Of a stretch of 64,000 bases of DNA, positions 35,177 through 44,411 are shown one piece after another. The stretch comes from Saccharopolyspora erythraea NRRL 2338 (lineage in GTDB: Bacteria; Actinomycetota; Actinomycetes; Mycobacteriales; Pseudonocardiaceae), in assembly GCF_000062885.1 (NCBI RefSeq), contig NC_009142.1, positions 2,903,584 to 2,967,583 on the forward strand, read 5' to 3'. A program made the translations under genes and the position numbers. Each line of letters starts with the position of its first letter. Position 1 is the first letter of the stretch. The notes beneath the pieces are model-generated. The model was not told where the DNA came from. It made no database searches and saw only the letters and a program-made list of their open reading frames with translations.

Positions 35177-35836
35177 TCAGCTGCCGCCGCTGACGACGAC
35201 GACATTGGCGGTGGCTGCGTGCACCGACGCGATGGCCTTCTTCACGGCCGGGCCGGCGAAGTCGCCCTCCGCGACCTCCTTCGCGCGAGCCTTCAGCGCC
35301 GATTTGTCGCCCTCCACGATCTTGTGCACGGCGCGAATGGCGCTGAGCAGCACCACCAGCGACGAGATGTGGGGGTCCGCCTGCTCGCCGCGGAGCAGCA
35401 CTGCGTTGAGCCGCTCGCGAATCCGGCCCTCGTGCTCGGTGTCGAGCGCGGGCCAGCTCTTGCGCGGGAACACACCGAGCACTTTGGACTTCTCGGTGGT
35501 GATCAGTCCACGTGTCGAAAGCTGCCCCAGCACCGCGACGCGCGTTCCTTTGACGAGCAGCTCGACAGCCCGCTTCGCGCTGACCGGCTTCTTCTCCAAG
35601 CGGCTGAGCCCGTCGTCCAGCACGGCATCCCCGGTGGCCGAGTCGTCCCGCACGAGCAGCCGACCTTCTTTGACGTCTTCGTCGTCAGCACCGGCCGGAG
35701 ACACCCGACCGCTGTTCACGAGCTCCAGCAGAACCGCGCCCGCCAGCGCGTGGTCCAGCGACACGCTGTCGATGACGGGACGTCCGGACTCGTCGTCGAG
35801 CACTAGCAACATGAAATCTTCAGCGAGAGAAGGCAC
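35177..35836 (-). CDS. GPP34 (GOLPH3-like) family protein
   Basis: GTG 35836 gives VPSLAEDFMLLVLDDESGRPVI, the family N-terminus; ATG 35812 would cut into it. The 219 residues show the all-helical GOLPH3 pattern with ALAGAVLLELVNSGRV, a beta-hairpin KKPVSAKRAVELLVKGT, RGLITTEKSKVLGVFPRKSWP and LLSAIRAVHKIV. Eukaryotic GOLPH3 binds PI4P, whereas actinobacterial members are poorly characterised and often occur near membrane or secondary-metabolism genes. No ribosome site is obvious. It lies between the decayed amine oxidase and the siderophore cluster. Confidence 0.9.
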   Translation of the reverse strand: MPSLAEDFMLLVLDDESGRPVIDSVSLDHALAGAVLLELVNSGRVSPAGADDEDVKEGRLLVRDDSATGDAVLDDGLSRLEKKPVSAKRAVELLVKGTRVAVLGQLSTRGLITTEKSKVLGVFPRKSWPALDTEHEGRIRERLNAVLLRGEQADPHISSLVVLLSAIRAVHKIVEGDKSALKARAKEVAEGDFAGPAVKKAIASVHAATANVVVVSGGS

Positions 35837-36063
35837 GCGGATGATCGTAATCGGCGTCGAGCAACGCGAGCCGGTCGGAGTCGAGCGGCTCCAGCGACCC
35901 CGCACGAAAGCCCGTTGACGAGGTTGGGCCCCCTCCGCGACGAACATCGACCGCCGGTGCGGGACGGACGTCGGTCGCCGCTGAACGACGGTCGTCGGCA
36001 CGAGCGACGCCACCGTCCGGGCCGGCGGGCCGCGGGGGTGGCGTCGCGTGCGGCGGCGTCCTG

Positions 36064-37413
36064 CTAAGACGAGGAGCCTTGCGGAGGGACGAGATGCAGG
36101 GCGACGCTGCGCAGCTTCTCGCAGGTTTCCTCGAACTCCCGCTCCGGCTCGGACTGCCCGACGATTCCCGCTCCGGCGCGCAGCCAGGTGCGCCCGTCCT
36201 GCTGGAAGACGGTGCGGAGCACGAGCGCGGCGTCCATCGTTCCGGCGTGGTCCACGGTGAGGACAGCGCCGCTGTACAAGCCGCGTTCCTCCGGCTCGTA
36301 GCGGCGGATGCATTCGTACGCGGCCTTCTTCGGCACGCCGGACGCGGTGACGGCGGGGAAGAGGGCCGCGAGTGCCTGCCACGGTCCCTGGTGCTCGAGC
36401 AGCTGACCCGACACGGAGGACGCCAGGTGCTGGACGCTTCCGCGTTCCGACACCGTCATGAACGAATCGACCGTGACGTTGTCCTCGTCGCACAGCTCGA
36501 CGAGCTCGTCGTATGCGACCTTGACCGAGATGGCGTGCTCGAAGATCTCCTTCGAGTTGTTCAGCAGGTCGGCACGCACTCGCTCGTCCTCTCCGGCCCT
36601 GCCGGTCAGGGCGCGTGTCCCGGCGAGCGGCTGCGTGGTGACCCGGCCGCCTGCCTCGTGGGTCATCACGATCTCCGGGCTGAACCCCGCTGCTCGGAGC
36701 CCACCCGCGTTGAGGAGGAACGAACGGGCGGGGGTGTTGCGGCGCCGGCCGACCACGTAGGTGCCCACCAGGTCGACGGGCTGGTCCACCGGAACCACCC
36801 GGGACAGGATCACCTTCTGCAGCAGGCCGTCGCGGATGTCGTCGACGGCGGAGGCGACCGCCTGGCCGTACTCCTCGAAGCCGCTGTCGCCGACCTCGAT
36901 CGGCATGGGCTGGTATCCGGGTTCTTCGGGCGGGGAGCCGAGCAGCTCGACGGCCTTGTCCAGGAAGGCCTGTTCGGTGCTCCTGACGGTCGCCCGCCCT
37001 GTTTCCAGGACGACCTCGGTGTGCGGGACGACGAGGTGCAGCAGCGTGTGGTCCTCGCCGTCTTCGAGCAGCCCCGCGTGTGCGTAGGCCAGTTCGAAGC
37101 CGGCCCACCCATAGGCGCGCCATTGCGCGGCGGGAACGTCCTGGAGGAGTTCGCCGACCACGTCGAGCGGGCTGCCGATCCAGGATTCGCAGCGCCGCTC
37201 GCCGTCGGCCGTGTTCATCACCACAGTGGAAGTGTCCACAGTGATCTCGCAGAGCACGCCGATTCCCAGGCACCACTGGCCTTCTCGTTCGTAGAGCACG
37301 AACGTGTCCGACAGACCCGACTCCGCCAGCCTGGCGGCGGCGAGCAGTGGATCGGTCGACAGCGGGAGGGTGGTCTCGTCGTAGTTTCGGCGGGACACCG
37401 TCGGTGCGCCCAT
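36064..37413 (-). CDS. salicylate synthase, MbtI/Irp9 type
   Basis: ATG 37413 has GCGAGG seven bases upstream. The 449-residue protein follows MbtI through the whole chorismate-binding fold: DTFVLYEREGQWCL, LLQKVILSR (with the catalytic lysine), GRRRNTPARSFLLNAGGLRA, GFSPEIVM, QPLAGTRAL, NSKEIFEHAISVK, SERGSVQHL, FPAVTASGVPK, RGLYSGAVL and the metal-binding end EFEETCEKL. MbtI-type enzymes turn chorismate into isochorismate and then salicylate, with no separate lyase. It supplies the aryl cap for the divergent assembly line. An IdeR-like box lies 109 bases upstream. Confidence 0.93.
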   Translation of the reverse strand: MGAPTVSRRNYDETTLPLSTDPLLAAARLAESGLSDTFVLYEREGQWCLGIGVLCEITVDTSTVVMNTADGERRCESWIGSPLDVVGELLQDVPAAQWRAYGWAGFELAYAHAGLLEDGEDHTLLHLVVPHTEVVLETGRATVRSTEQAFLDKAVELLGSPPEEPGYQPMPIEVGDSGFEEYGQAVASAVDDIRDGLLQKVILSRVVPVDQPVDLVGTYVVGRRRNTPARSFLLNAGGLRAAGFSPEIVMTHEAGGRVTTQPLAGTRALTGRAGEDERVRADLLNNSKEIFEHAISVKVAYDELVELCDEDNVTVDSFMTVSERGSVQHLASSVSGQLLEHQGPWQALAALFPAVTASGVPKKAAYECIRRYEPEERGLYSGAVLTVDHAGTMDAALVLRTVFQQDGRTWLRAGAGIVGQSEPEREFEETCEKLRSVALHLVPPQGSSS

Positions 37414-37521
37414 GAACGACCTCGCTTCGTAGGGCCAGAACGTGACCGGTTCGGTCGAAAGAACAAGGTGTACCAACGGCTATCGGTTGGAGTCGCGTGC
37501 GTACGCGACGAACACCCGTAC

Positions 37522-37540
37522 TTTGGTAAAGCTAACCTAA
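37522..37540. promoter_or_regulatory. IdeR-type iron box before the salicylate synthase
   Basis: TTTGGTAAAGCTAACCTAA matches the actinobacterial iron-box consensus TTAGGTTAGGCTAACCTAA at 16 of 19 positions. It implies repression under iron sufficiency. Confidence 0.75.
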
Positions 37541-37686
37541 GTCACCGTTTCGCGTGTCGTCAAGCGGCCGGCGTCTTGCGGTGGGTGGCGCGGCCCACGT
37601 CGGTGGGGCTTCGCGTCGTTCGCGCGAGCCCAGGCCTGTGTTCCGACGCGAGGCCGTCTCGTGCGGGCGTCGATGCCGCTCGATGC

Positions 37687-37705
37687 TTAGGTTAGCCTAC
37701 CCGAC
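37687..37705. promoter_or_regulatory. IdeR-type iron box before the exporter gene
   Basis: TTAGGTTAGCCTACCCGAC matches the iron-box consensus at 15 of 19 positions. It lies about 40 bases before the MFS start, on the side opposite the first box in the divergent gap. Confidence 0.7.
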
Positions 37706-37746
37706 GCTGAACACCGGTCGATCCGCCACTTGCCAGGGAGTGCACC

Positions 37747-39027
37747 GTGCGGTTGGGAGAAGTGGTCATCGACGTCGCGCCGTTGCGGGCCAGTCGTGGG
37801 TTCCGGCTCGTCGTTGGTGCGCAAGCGATTTCCATGCTGGGTACGCACCTGACGATGGTCGCCGTCAACCTGCAGGTCTACCAGCTCAGCGGGTCGTCGT
37901 TGCAGGTCGGCCTGGTCGGCTTCGTCTTCGGGGTGTCGCTGCTGGCCGGGCTGCTCGCGGGCGGGGTGCTCGCGGACCGGGTGGATCGCCGCAAGGTCGT
38001 CCTCGGTACCCGGGCCGCGGTGGTGGTGGTGTTCGCGGGGCTCGCGGTCAACGCCGCCGTTCCGCATCCCCAGCTCTGGTTCGTCTACGTGGCAGCGGTG
38101 TTCGCGGGGGCGATCAACGGGTTGGGCAGTCCCGCGCTCCTGGCGGTTGCTCCCGCGCTTGTGGGGCCTCGGCACCTTGCTGCCGCCGGAGCGTTGACCG
38201 CCCTGGCCACGCAGTTCGGTGCGATGGCAGGACCGGCGTTGGCGGGCGTGATCGCCGCGGGACCGGGTCTTGCGGTGTGTTTCGCCGTGGACGCCGGCTG
38301 TTTCCTGGTCAGCGTGCTGCTGCTGAGCTTCCTGCCTGCTCTTCCTCCGGTCGGCGAGGCCGGTGACCGCCACCCGCTGCGCTCGATCGCCGAGGGCGTC
38401 CGGTTCGTGGGAAGCAACCGGATCGTTATGGGATTGCTGCTCGTCGACGCCTGGGCGATGGTCTTCGCGATGCCCTACGCCCTGTTCCCCGAGCTGGGGG
38501 CCACCCACTTCGGTGGCGGACCGTCCACTGTGGGGTTGCTGTACACCGCTCCCGCCGTGGGTGCCTTCGCCGGTGCTCTGTCCAGCGGATGGGTGGGTCG
38601 GACCCCGCGTGCCGGAGCGGTGCTGATCGGCGCCGTCGTGCTGTGGGGAGCGGCGATCGCCTGCGTCGGCCTCGCCCCGTCGTTGTGGCTCGCGCTCGCC
38701 GCTCTGGCTGTGGCGGGCTTTGCCGACACGATCTCGGAGGTCGTGCGCAGGGCCCTGCTGCACAACTACACCCCGGATCACCTGCAGGGGAGGGTCAGCG
38801 GTCTCTGGCTGGCGCAGGGCACCACGGCGCCCAGCGTCGGGAACCTGACGACGGGTCTGTTCGCGCGGTTGGTGTCGGCGCCCGCAGCGCCCCTGGTGGG
38901 CGGCCTGGTCTGCGTGGTCGGCGTTGTGGCGATCGCGTTGGGGATGCCGGGGTTGCGCAAGGCGGACATCGGTGTCCGGGCGAGCGTCGACGGTGAACAG
39001 GCAGGCGCGACCGCTGGACAGGACTGA
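37747..39027 (+). CDS. MFS siderophore exporter (EntS-like)
   Basis: GTG 37747 follows CAGGGAG. The 426-residue MFS protein has 11-12 helices with the EntS-type N-terminus RGFRLVVGAQAISMLGTHLTMVAVNLQVYQL and the helix 2-3 loop LLAGGVLADRVDRRKVV. EntS relatives export newly made siderophore across the cytoplasmic membrane. The iron box and the divergent salicylate synthase make this role very likely here. Confidence 0.88.
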   Translation: MRLGEVVIDVAPLRASRGFRLVVGAQAISMLGTHLTMVAVNLQVYQLSGSSLQVGLVGFVFGVSLLAGLLAGGVLADRVDRRKVVLGTRAAVVVVFAGLAVNAAVPHPQLWFVYVAAVFAGAINGLGSPALLAVAPALVGPRHLAAAGALTALATQFGAMAGPALAGVIAAGPGLAVCFAVDAGCFLVSVLLLSFLPALPPVGEAGDRHPLRSIAEGVRFVGSNRIVMGLLLVDAWAMVFAMPYALFPELGATHFGGGPSTVGLLYTAPAVGAFAGALSSGWVGRTPRAGAVLIGAVVLWGAAIACVGLAPSLWLALAALAVAGFADTISEVVRRALLHNYTPDHLQGRVSGLWLAQGTTAPSVGNLTTGLFARLVSAPAAPLVGGLVCVVGVVAIALGMPGLRKADIGVRASVDGEQAGATAGQD

Positions 39028-39251
39028 ACCACCCGACCACGTCGGGATGCCGCAGCTCGCACGGTGTGACGAATCGTGCGTTCGCCAGCCGGATTCGCGC
39101 GTCACAGCCGGATTCGCGGGCGCCTCGAATTCGGCTGTAGTCCTGCGGTGACCGACCGTGCCCTGTGGGGCCTAGCCTGCCTTGCCGCCCCGGCGTTGAT
39201 CCATCCGGTGTAACGGGAGTCGCACGATAGGCCCTGGCGAGATCTTGCAAG

Positions 39252-39270
39252 TTAGGCAAGCCTGCCTTTA
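39252..39270. promoter_or_regulatory. weak IdeR-type iron box before the formyltransferase gene
   Basis: TTAGGCAAGCCTGCCTTTA keeps the TTAGG start and an AGGCA...TGCCT symmetry but matches the consensus at only about 12 of 19 positions. It lies 44 bases before the start codon. Confidence 0.5.
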
Positions 39271-39314
39271 CTGTCTGCCCCCGACTGTCATCGCCAGCGC
39301 GAGGAGGACGCCCC

Positions 39315-40259
39315 ATGCGGGTCGTGATGTTCGGCTACCAAACCCCGGGCTACCGAACCCTGGAAGCCCTGTTGGGTTCGCAGCACGAGGTGGTCCAGGT
39401 GGTGACGCACCCCAAGAGCGACCACGCCTACGAGAAGATCTGGGACGACTCCGTCGCCGACCTGGCGGAGAACAACGGTGTGCCCGTCCTGGTCCGCAAC
39501 CGCCCGGATGACGAGTTGCCCAAGCAGCTCAAGGAAGTCGAGCCGGACATCATCGTGGCGACCAACTGGCGGACCTGGCTCCCGCCGGAGGTCTTCAACC
39601 TGCCGAGCAACGGCACCCTCAACGTGCACGACTCGTTGCTGCCCGCCTACGCGGGTTTCGCTCCGCTGATCTGGGCGCTGATCAACGGGGAGAAGCAGGT
39701 CGGGGTCACCGCGCACATCATGGACGAGGGCATCGACGCGGGCGACATCGTGTTGCAGCGGGCCGTGCCGGTGGGGGCGACCGACACCGCCACCGACCTG
39801 TTCAACAAGACGATCGGGTTGTACGGTCCGATCGCTCTGGAATCGCTCGACCTCATCGCGTCGGGGAGTGCCGAGTTCACCGAGCAGGACAGGTCGAAGG
39901 CCAGCTTCTTCCACAAGCGGTCCGTCGAGGACAGCCGGATCGACTGGACGTGGCCCGCGCAGGACGTCGCCAACCTCGTTCGCGCGCAGTCCGATCCCTA
40001 TCCCAACGCGTTCACCTTCCACCGCGGCGAGCGCATCCGCGTCCTGGCCGCCTCGGTGTCGGAGAAAACCTACGGGGGGACGCCGGGGCGGATCTTCATC
40101 CCGGAAGGCGATGGCGTGGTGATCGTCGCGGGTGCTGATGCCCGACGCGGCCGCAACCGAGGCCTGGTGATCGAGCGCGTCCGCACCGACGACGGCACCG
40201 AGCTCGCCGCGGCGGACTACTTCACCAGCATGGGCGGCTACCTCTCCAGCCACCCGTGA
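39315..40259 (+). CDS. N10-formyl-THF-dependent hydroxyornithine formyltransferase (CchA-like)
   Basis: ATG 39315 is preceded by GAGGAGGACGCCCC. The 314-residue protein has the formyltransferase fold with the catalytic Asn/His pair in LNVHDSLLPAYAGFAPL (about residues 98-114) and the aspartate region AHIMDEGIDAGDIVL. A C-terminal Fmt-like domain follows (about 205-310). In coelichelin-type pathways the enzyme formylates N5-hydroxyornithine to the bidentate hydroxamate. The last adenylation domain of the assembly line carries residues that match formyl-hydroxyornithine, which fits. The needed N5-hydroxylase is not in the window. Confidence 0.88.
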   Translation: MRVVMFGYQTPGYRTLEALLGSQHEVVQVVTHPKSDHAYEKIWDDSVADLAENNGVPVLVRNRPDDELPKQLKEVEPDIIVATNWRTWLPPEVFNLPSNGTLNVHDSLLPAYAGFAPLIWALINGEKQVGVTAHIMDEGIDAGDIVLQRAVPVGATDTATDLFNKTIGLYGPIALESLDLIASGSAEFTEQDRSKASFFHKRSVEDSRIDWTWPAQDVANLVRAQSDPYPNAFTFHRGERIRVLAASVSEKTYGGTPGRIFIPEGDGVVIVAGADARRGRNRGLVIERVRTDDGTELAAADYFTSMGGYLSSHP

Positions 40260-40481
40260 GCCGCCTGCGGCGCCGCGCGGTCTACCGAGTTCCCACATCG
40301 CAGTGGGGGAAGAGTCTGTCTTCAGGGCGCCGCATCGGCGCCCGTCCGAGGTGACCGAGGTCCGCGCGGCCGCATCGGCTGATGCGCAGAAGCTTCGGCC
40401 GGAGCCGCATCGCCGCGGGCCGGCCCAGCGATCGAGGGCTGCGGTCAGCGGTCCTCCTGTTGTCATGTGAGGAGAACTTCC
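40260..40481. other. intergenic, no supported gene
   Basis: No gene or clear iron box is seen. MbtH and the NRPS genes may be read through from the formyltransferase promoter. Confidence 0.4.
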
Positions 40482-40718
40482 ATGTCCAACAACCCGTTCG
40501 ACGACGAGAACGGCGAGTTCCACGCCCTGGTGAACGCGGAAGGGCAGTACTCGCTGTGGCCCGCGTTCGTCACGGTCCCCGAGGGTTGGACGGTGGCTCA
40601 CGGACCGGCCGGTAGGCAGGCCTGCCTGGACCACATCGAGTCCGCGTGGACCGACATGAGGCCGGCGAGTCTGGTCGACCGTGCCGAGCACGGTGATGCG
40701 AACCGCGTCCATGCGTGA
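40482..40718 (+). CDS. mbtH: MbtH-like NRPS chaperone
   Basis: ATG 40482 follows GAGGAG. The 78 residues have all family marks: [15 protein letters not shown], the three conserved Trp positions in [13 protein letters not shown] and [12 protein letters not shown]. MbtH proteins bind adenylation domains and are needed for their folding and activity. It directly precedes the assembly-line genes and probably serves several of their A domains. Confidence 0.96.
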   Translation: MSNNPFDDENGEFHALVNAEGQYSLWPAFVTVPEGWTVAHGPAGRQACLDHIESAWTDMRPASLVDRAEHGDANRVHA

Positions 40719-40907
40719 ACGCGTGGTGAGCGACGCGCACCGAGCGTCCGATGTAGACGGATCGCTGTCCGGCCAGACCGCTTTCCCGTTCCCCGACCGC
40801 GGTTCTGGCGTGACCGTGCCCTACCGCTCGTTCGAAGGTGGCGGGATGCAAGGACACCGGCCCGATGTTGCCGAGTCCGCACCGGTATTCACCTGGAAGG
40901 TGACGCT

Positions 40908-43900
40908 GTGGAAGAAGTGAAGACGCCCGACCTGAGCGAGGACGGGCTGTGCTCGGTGTTGGCCGAGCTCGTCGAGGAGGAACCGGAGGACGTCCGCGCC
41001 AGCGCGAACCTCTTCGAGCTCGGCCTCGATTCGATCGACCTCATGAAGCTGGTGAGCCGCTGGCGGCAAGCCGGTGTCCAGGCCGACTTCGCCGAGCTGG
41101 CGCACCGGCCCACCGTGCGGGACTGGGCGCGGTTGCTGGCCGACCGGCACGAGACGCCCGCTCAACCCGAGCACGACGGTGCGGTGCAGGACCCGGGCAG
41201 CGCATCCGACGCGGAGTTCGACCTCGCGTTGATGCAGCACGCCTACTGGGTGGGACGCACCGCTGACCAGCAGCTGGGCGGAGTGGCCGCCCATCTCTAC
41301 ACCGAGTTCGACGGAACCGGCGTCGACCCGGACCGGCTGCGCTCCGCGCTGTCGCATCTGGTGCAGCGGCACGACATGCTGCGGGTCCGCGTCGGTGACG
41401 ACGGGCGCCAGCGGGTCTGCGCGGAGCCGGGCTGGCGTGGTCTGGTGGTGCGGGACCTCCGCGACGCACCTGACGCGGAGGTCGAGCAGAGCCTGGAGCG
41501 CACCCGCGACGCGATGTCCCACCAGGTGCTCGACATCGAGGCCGGTGAGGTGCTGTCGACCGTCCTGAGCCTGCTCCCCGGCGGGCGGACGCGGTTCCAC
41601 CTGGACGTCGACATGGTCGCCGCCGACGCGGTCAGCTACCGGATCCTCCTGGCGGACCTGGCGCGCCTGTACGCCGAGCCGGATGCGGCCCTCCCGCCGA
41701 TCCGGTACAGCTACCGCGAATACCTGGCCGCGCGTTCGGAAAGCCGCGATGACGCGGCGACGCGTGCGGCGGAGCACTGGGCGGCGAGGCTTCCCGGCCT
41801 TCCGGGCGCACCGGAGCTGCCGATGGCCCCTCAGTTCCCGGCACCGGGCAGGCCCCGGGTCGTCCGGGAGCACGTGTTCCTGCCGCCCGAGGAGCGCGAC
41901 CTGCTGGAACGCGCGGCTCGCCGGCACGGCGTGACCCTGGCCGCCGCGGTCGCCACGGCCTTCGCCGAAGTTCTCGGTGCCTGGAGCTCCGAGCCGCGTT
42001 TCCTGGTCAACGTGCCGATGTTCGACCGGTCTCCGGTGCACTCCGACGTCGACCTCCTGGTCGGCGACTTCACGAGCTCGGTGCTGCTGGCCGTCGACCT
42101 CACCGAGCCGCTCGCCTTCGCCGACCGCGTCCGCGCCACCCAGGAGCGCCTGCACGCCGACGCCGCGCACGCCGAGCACTCCGGAGTGGAGGTGTTGCGG
42201 GACCTGACGCGCAGCGCCGGACGCCAGGTGCTGGCGCCGGTGGTCTTCACCAGCGCCCTGAACCTCGGCGAGCTCTTCCCCGGTGGCGTGCGGGAGCTGT
42301 TCGGCGAGGCGGTGTGGATCGTCTCGCAGGGGCCGCAGGTGCTGCTCGACGCGCAGATCACCGAGGTCGCCGACGGGCTGCTGGTGAACTGGGACGTGCG
42401 GGAGCGGGAGTTCGCCGAAGGCGTGGTGCCGGCGATGTTCGCGGCCTTCTCCTCGTTGGTCGAACGGCTCGCCGGAGAGCCCGACGCGTGGCGCACGCAG
42501 GTCGACGGGATGATCCCGTCCGCGCAGGCCGCCGTCCGCGACCGTGTCAACGAGACCGCGGGTCCCCGGTCGGGGCGGCTGCTGCACGAGGACTTCTTCG
42601 CCCATGCCGCCGCCGAGCCGGAAGCGCCGGCGGTGCTCTGGGGAGAGGACCGCGGCCTGTCCTACGGCGAGCTCGCCGACCAGGCGCTGCGCGTGGGCGC
42701 CGCTCTGCTCGACCGGGGAGTCGCGCCGGGCGACCCGGTCGGGGTCTCGCTGCCCAAGGGGGCCGACCAGGTGGTCGCCGTGCTGGGGGTCCTCGCCGCG
42801 GGCGGGGTGTACGTCCCGGTCGGGATCGACCAACCAGCGACGCGGGCAGCGCGGATCGCCCAGGTGGCCGGGTTCCAGGTGCAGATCACCGCGGACCGGG
42901 ATGCCGACGGTGCCCTGGCGTTGGAGGACGCGTTCGCGCATCCCCCGCTGGCCGCTCCCGTCACTCAGGATGAAGAGCAACTCGCCTACGTGCTGTTCAC
43001 CTCGGGCTCGACGGGTGAGCCCAAGGGCGTGGAAGTACCGCACCGCGCCGCCATGAACACGATCGAGGACCTGCGCCGGCGCTTCGGACTCGGACCTGGG
43101 GACCGGACGCTCGCGGTGTCGGCGCTGGACTTCGACCTCTCGGTGTTCGACGTGTTCGCTCCGCTGTCCGCCGGTGGCGCGGTGGTCGTGGTCGCCGAGG
43201 AGGAGCGCCGCGATGCCCACCGCTGGGCGGAGCTCGTCCGCGGGCACCAGGTCAGCGTTCTCAACTGCGTCCCCCCGCTGCTGGACGTGCTGCTGCGCGC
43301 TGTCGGGGAGAGCCAGGACCTCGCCTCGCTGCGGGTGGTCCTGCTCGGTGGCGACCGGGTCGGCGTGGATCTTCCCGGCAGGTTGTCCGCCGCCGCGCCC
43401 GGCTGCCGGTTCATCGCCCTCGGCGGGACCACCGAGACCGCGATCCACTCGACCATCCACGAGGTCCCGGCAGGCGGGTCGCTGCCCGCCGACTGCCAGT
43501 CGGTGCCGTACGGCACGCCGCTGCGCAACGTCGCATTGCGAGTCGTCGACGCGCTGGGCCGGGACTGCCCGGACTGGGTCGCGGGGGAGCTGTGGATCGG
43601 TGGCGACGGCGTGGCGCGGGGCTACCGCGCGGATCCGGATCGCACCGCGGACCGGTTCGTGGAGTCGGGTGGGCGCCGCTGGTACCGCACCGGAGACCTG
43701 GCCCGTTACCGGCCCGGCGGGATCGTCGAGTTCCTCGGTCGCCACGACGACCAGGTGAAGATCCGCGGGTTCCGGGTCGAGCTCGGCGAGGTCGAGGCCG
43801 CCCTCCTCGACGACTCCCGGGTCCGAGCCGCTGTGGCCGTGGCGCACGGCGAGTCCTCCCCGGTACTGGGGGCAGCGGTGGTGACCGACGGAACGGACGT

Positions 43901-44411
43901 GGACTCCGTCCGCGAGCGCGTGCGCGACCTGCTGCCCCCGCACATGGTTCCCGATCGGCTCGTCGCTGTTGAGCAGATCCCGTTGACGGGCAACGGCAAG
44001 GTCGACCGGCGGGCCGTCCGGAGCACGGTCGAGCGGTCCGTCCGAAACGCGACCGACCGCATCGCACCGCGGACCGACCTGGAACGCGCTCTGGCGATCG
44101 TGTGGGCCGAGGTCCTCGGAATCGACGACCTCGAGTCCGTGAGCGTCGATGACGACTTCTTCGCCGCGGGCGGCGATTCGCTGCTGGCCACCAAGCTCGT
44201 CACGGGGGTCCGCGACGCTCTCGACACCGCGGCGGTGTCGGTGCGGATGCTGCTTTCCCAGCCCACGATCGCCGGTCTGGCGGATCGCATGGGCGCAGCG
44301 GAGCAGGTCCCGGAGCGGCTCGAACGCGCCGCTGCTCTCTTCTGCGAGATCGCCGCGCTCTCCGAAGAAGAGGTCGTCGCCCAGCTCGGCACCGAGGAGG
44401 GAAAGTCATGA
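40908..44411 (+). CDS. NRPS: ArCP-Cy-A-PCP (MbtB-like, no thioesterase)
   Basis: GTG 40908 follows GGAAGGTG. Domain order over 1167 aa: aryl carrier (about 10-75, FELGLDSIDLM with Ser near 41); cyclisation domain (about 100-520) with the Cy motif DVDMVAADAVS (Dx4Dx2S, about 233-243) instead of HHxxxDG; adenylation (about 555-1040) with LFTSGSTGEPKG and FDLSVFDVF; and PCP (about 1060-1130, AAGGDSLLATK). The specificity positions read by eye are D-L-F-N-L-G-L-I-H, close to the Cys code DLFNLSLIW but also seen near MbtB-type Ser/Thr enzymes. It would join salicylate to this residue and close an oxazoline or thiazoline. It overlaps the next gene by four bases. Confidence 0.92.
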   Translation: MEEVKTPDLSEDGLCSVLAELVEEEPEDVRASANLFELGLDSIDLMKLVSRWRQAGVQADFAELAHRPTVRDWARLLADRHETPAQPEHDGAVQDPGSASDAEFDLALMQHAYWVGRTADQQLGGVAAHLYTEFDGTGVDPDRLRSALSHLVQRHDMLRVRVGDDGRQRVCAEPGWRGLVVRDLRDAPDAEVEQSLERTRDAMSHQVLDIEAGEVLSTVLSLLPGGRTRFHLDVDMVAADAVSYRILLADLARLYAEPDAALPPIRYSYREYLAARSESRDDAATRAAEHWAARLPGLPGAPELPMAPQFPAPGRPRVVREHVFLPPEERDLLERAARRHGVTLAAAVATAFAEVLGAWSSEPRFLVNVPMFDRSPVHSDVDLLVGDFTSSVLLAVDLTEPLAFADRVRATQERLHADAAHAEHSGVEVLRDLTRSAGRQVLAPVVFTSALNLGELFPGGVRELFGEAVWIVSQGPQVLLDAQITEVADGLLVNWDVREREFAEGVVPAMFAAFSSLVERLAGEPDAWRTQVDGMIPSAQAAVRDRVNETAGPRSGRLLHEDFFAHAAAEPEAPAVLWGEDRGLSYGELADQALRVGAALLDRGVAPGDPVGVSLPKGADQVVAVLGVLAAGGVYVPVGIDQPATRAARIAQVAGFQVQITADRDADGALALEDAFAHPPLAAPVTQDEEQLAYVLFTSGSTGEPKGVEVPHRAAMNTIEDLRRRFGLGPGDRTLAVSALDFDLSVFDVFAPLSAGGAVVVVAEEERRDAHRWAELVRGHQVSVLNCVPPLLDVLLRAVGESQDLASLRVVLLGGDRVGVDLPGRLSAAAPGCRFIALGGTTETAIHSTIHEVPAGGSLPADCQSVPYGTPLRNVALRVVDALGRDCPDWVAGELWIGGDGVARGYRADPDRTADRFVESGGRRWYRTGDLARYRPGGIVEFLGRHDDQVKIRGFRVELGEVEAALLDDSRVRAAVAVAHGESSPVLGAAVVTDGTDVDSVRERVRDLLPPHMVPDRLVAVEQIPLTGNGKVDRRAVRSTVERSVRNATDRIAPRTDLERALAIVWAEVLGIDDLESVSVDDDFFAAGGDSLLATKLVTGVRDALDTAAVSVRMLLSQPTIAGLADRMGAAEQVPERLERAAALFCEIAALSEEEVVAQLGTEEGKS

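Noticed and set aside
35177-37276. 699-aa minus-strand frame that contains the GPP34 protein
   Set aside because: Its first two thirds are an off-frame reading of the salicylate synthase; only the last 219 residues are a real protein, starting at 35836.
36064-37413. Plain isochorismate synthase (EntC/DhbC) feeding a catechol siderophore
   Set aside because: No DhbA or DhbB partners are present, and the sequence follows MbtI/Irp9 salicylate synthases along its whole length.
40821-43943. Minus-strand open frame of 1040 aa
   Set aside because: It is exactly antisense to the ArCP-Cy-A-PCP gene; long antisense frames are expected in very GC-rich DNA, and its product has no family pattern.
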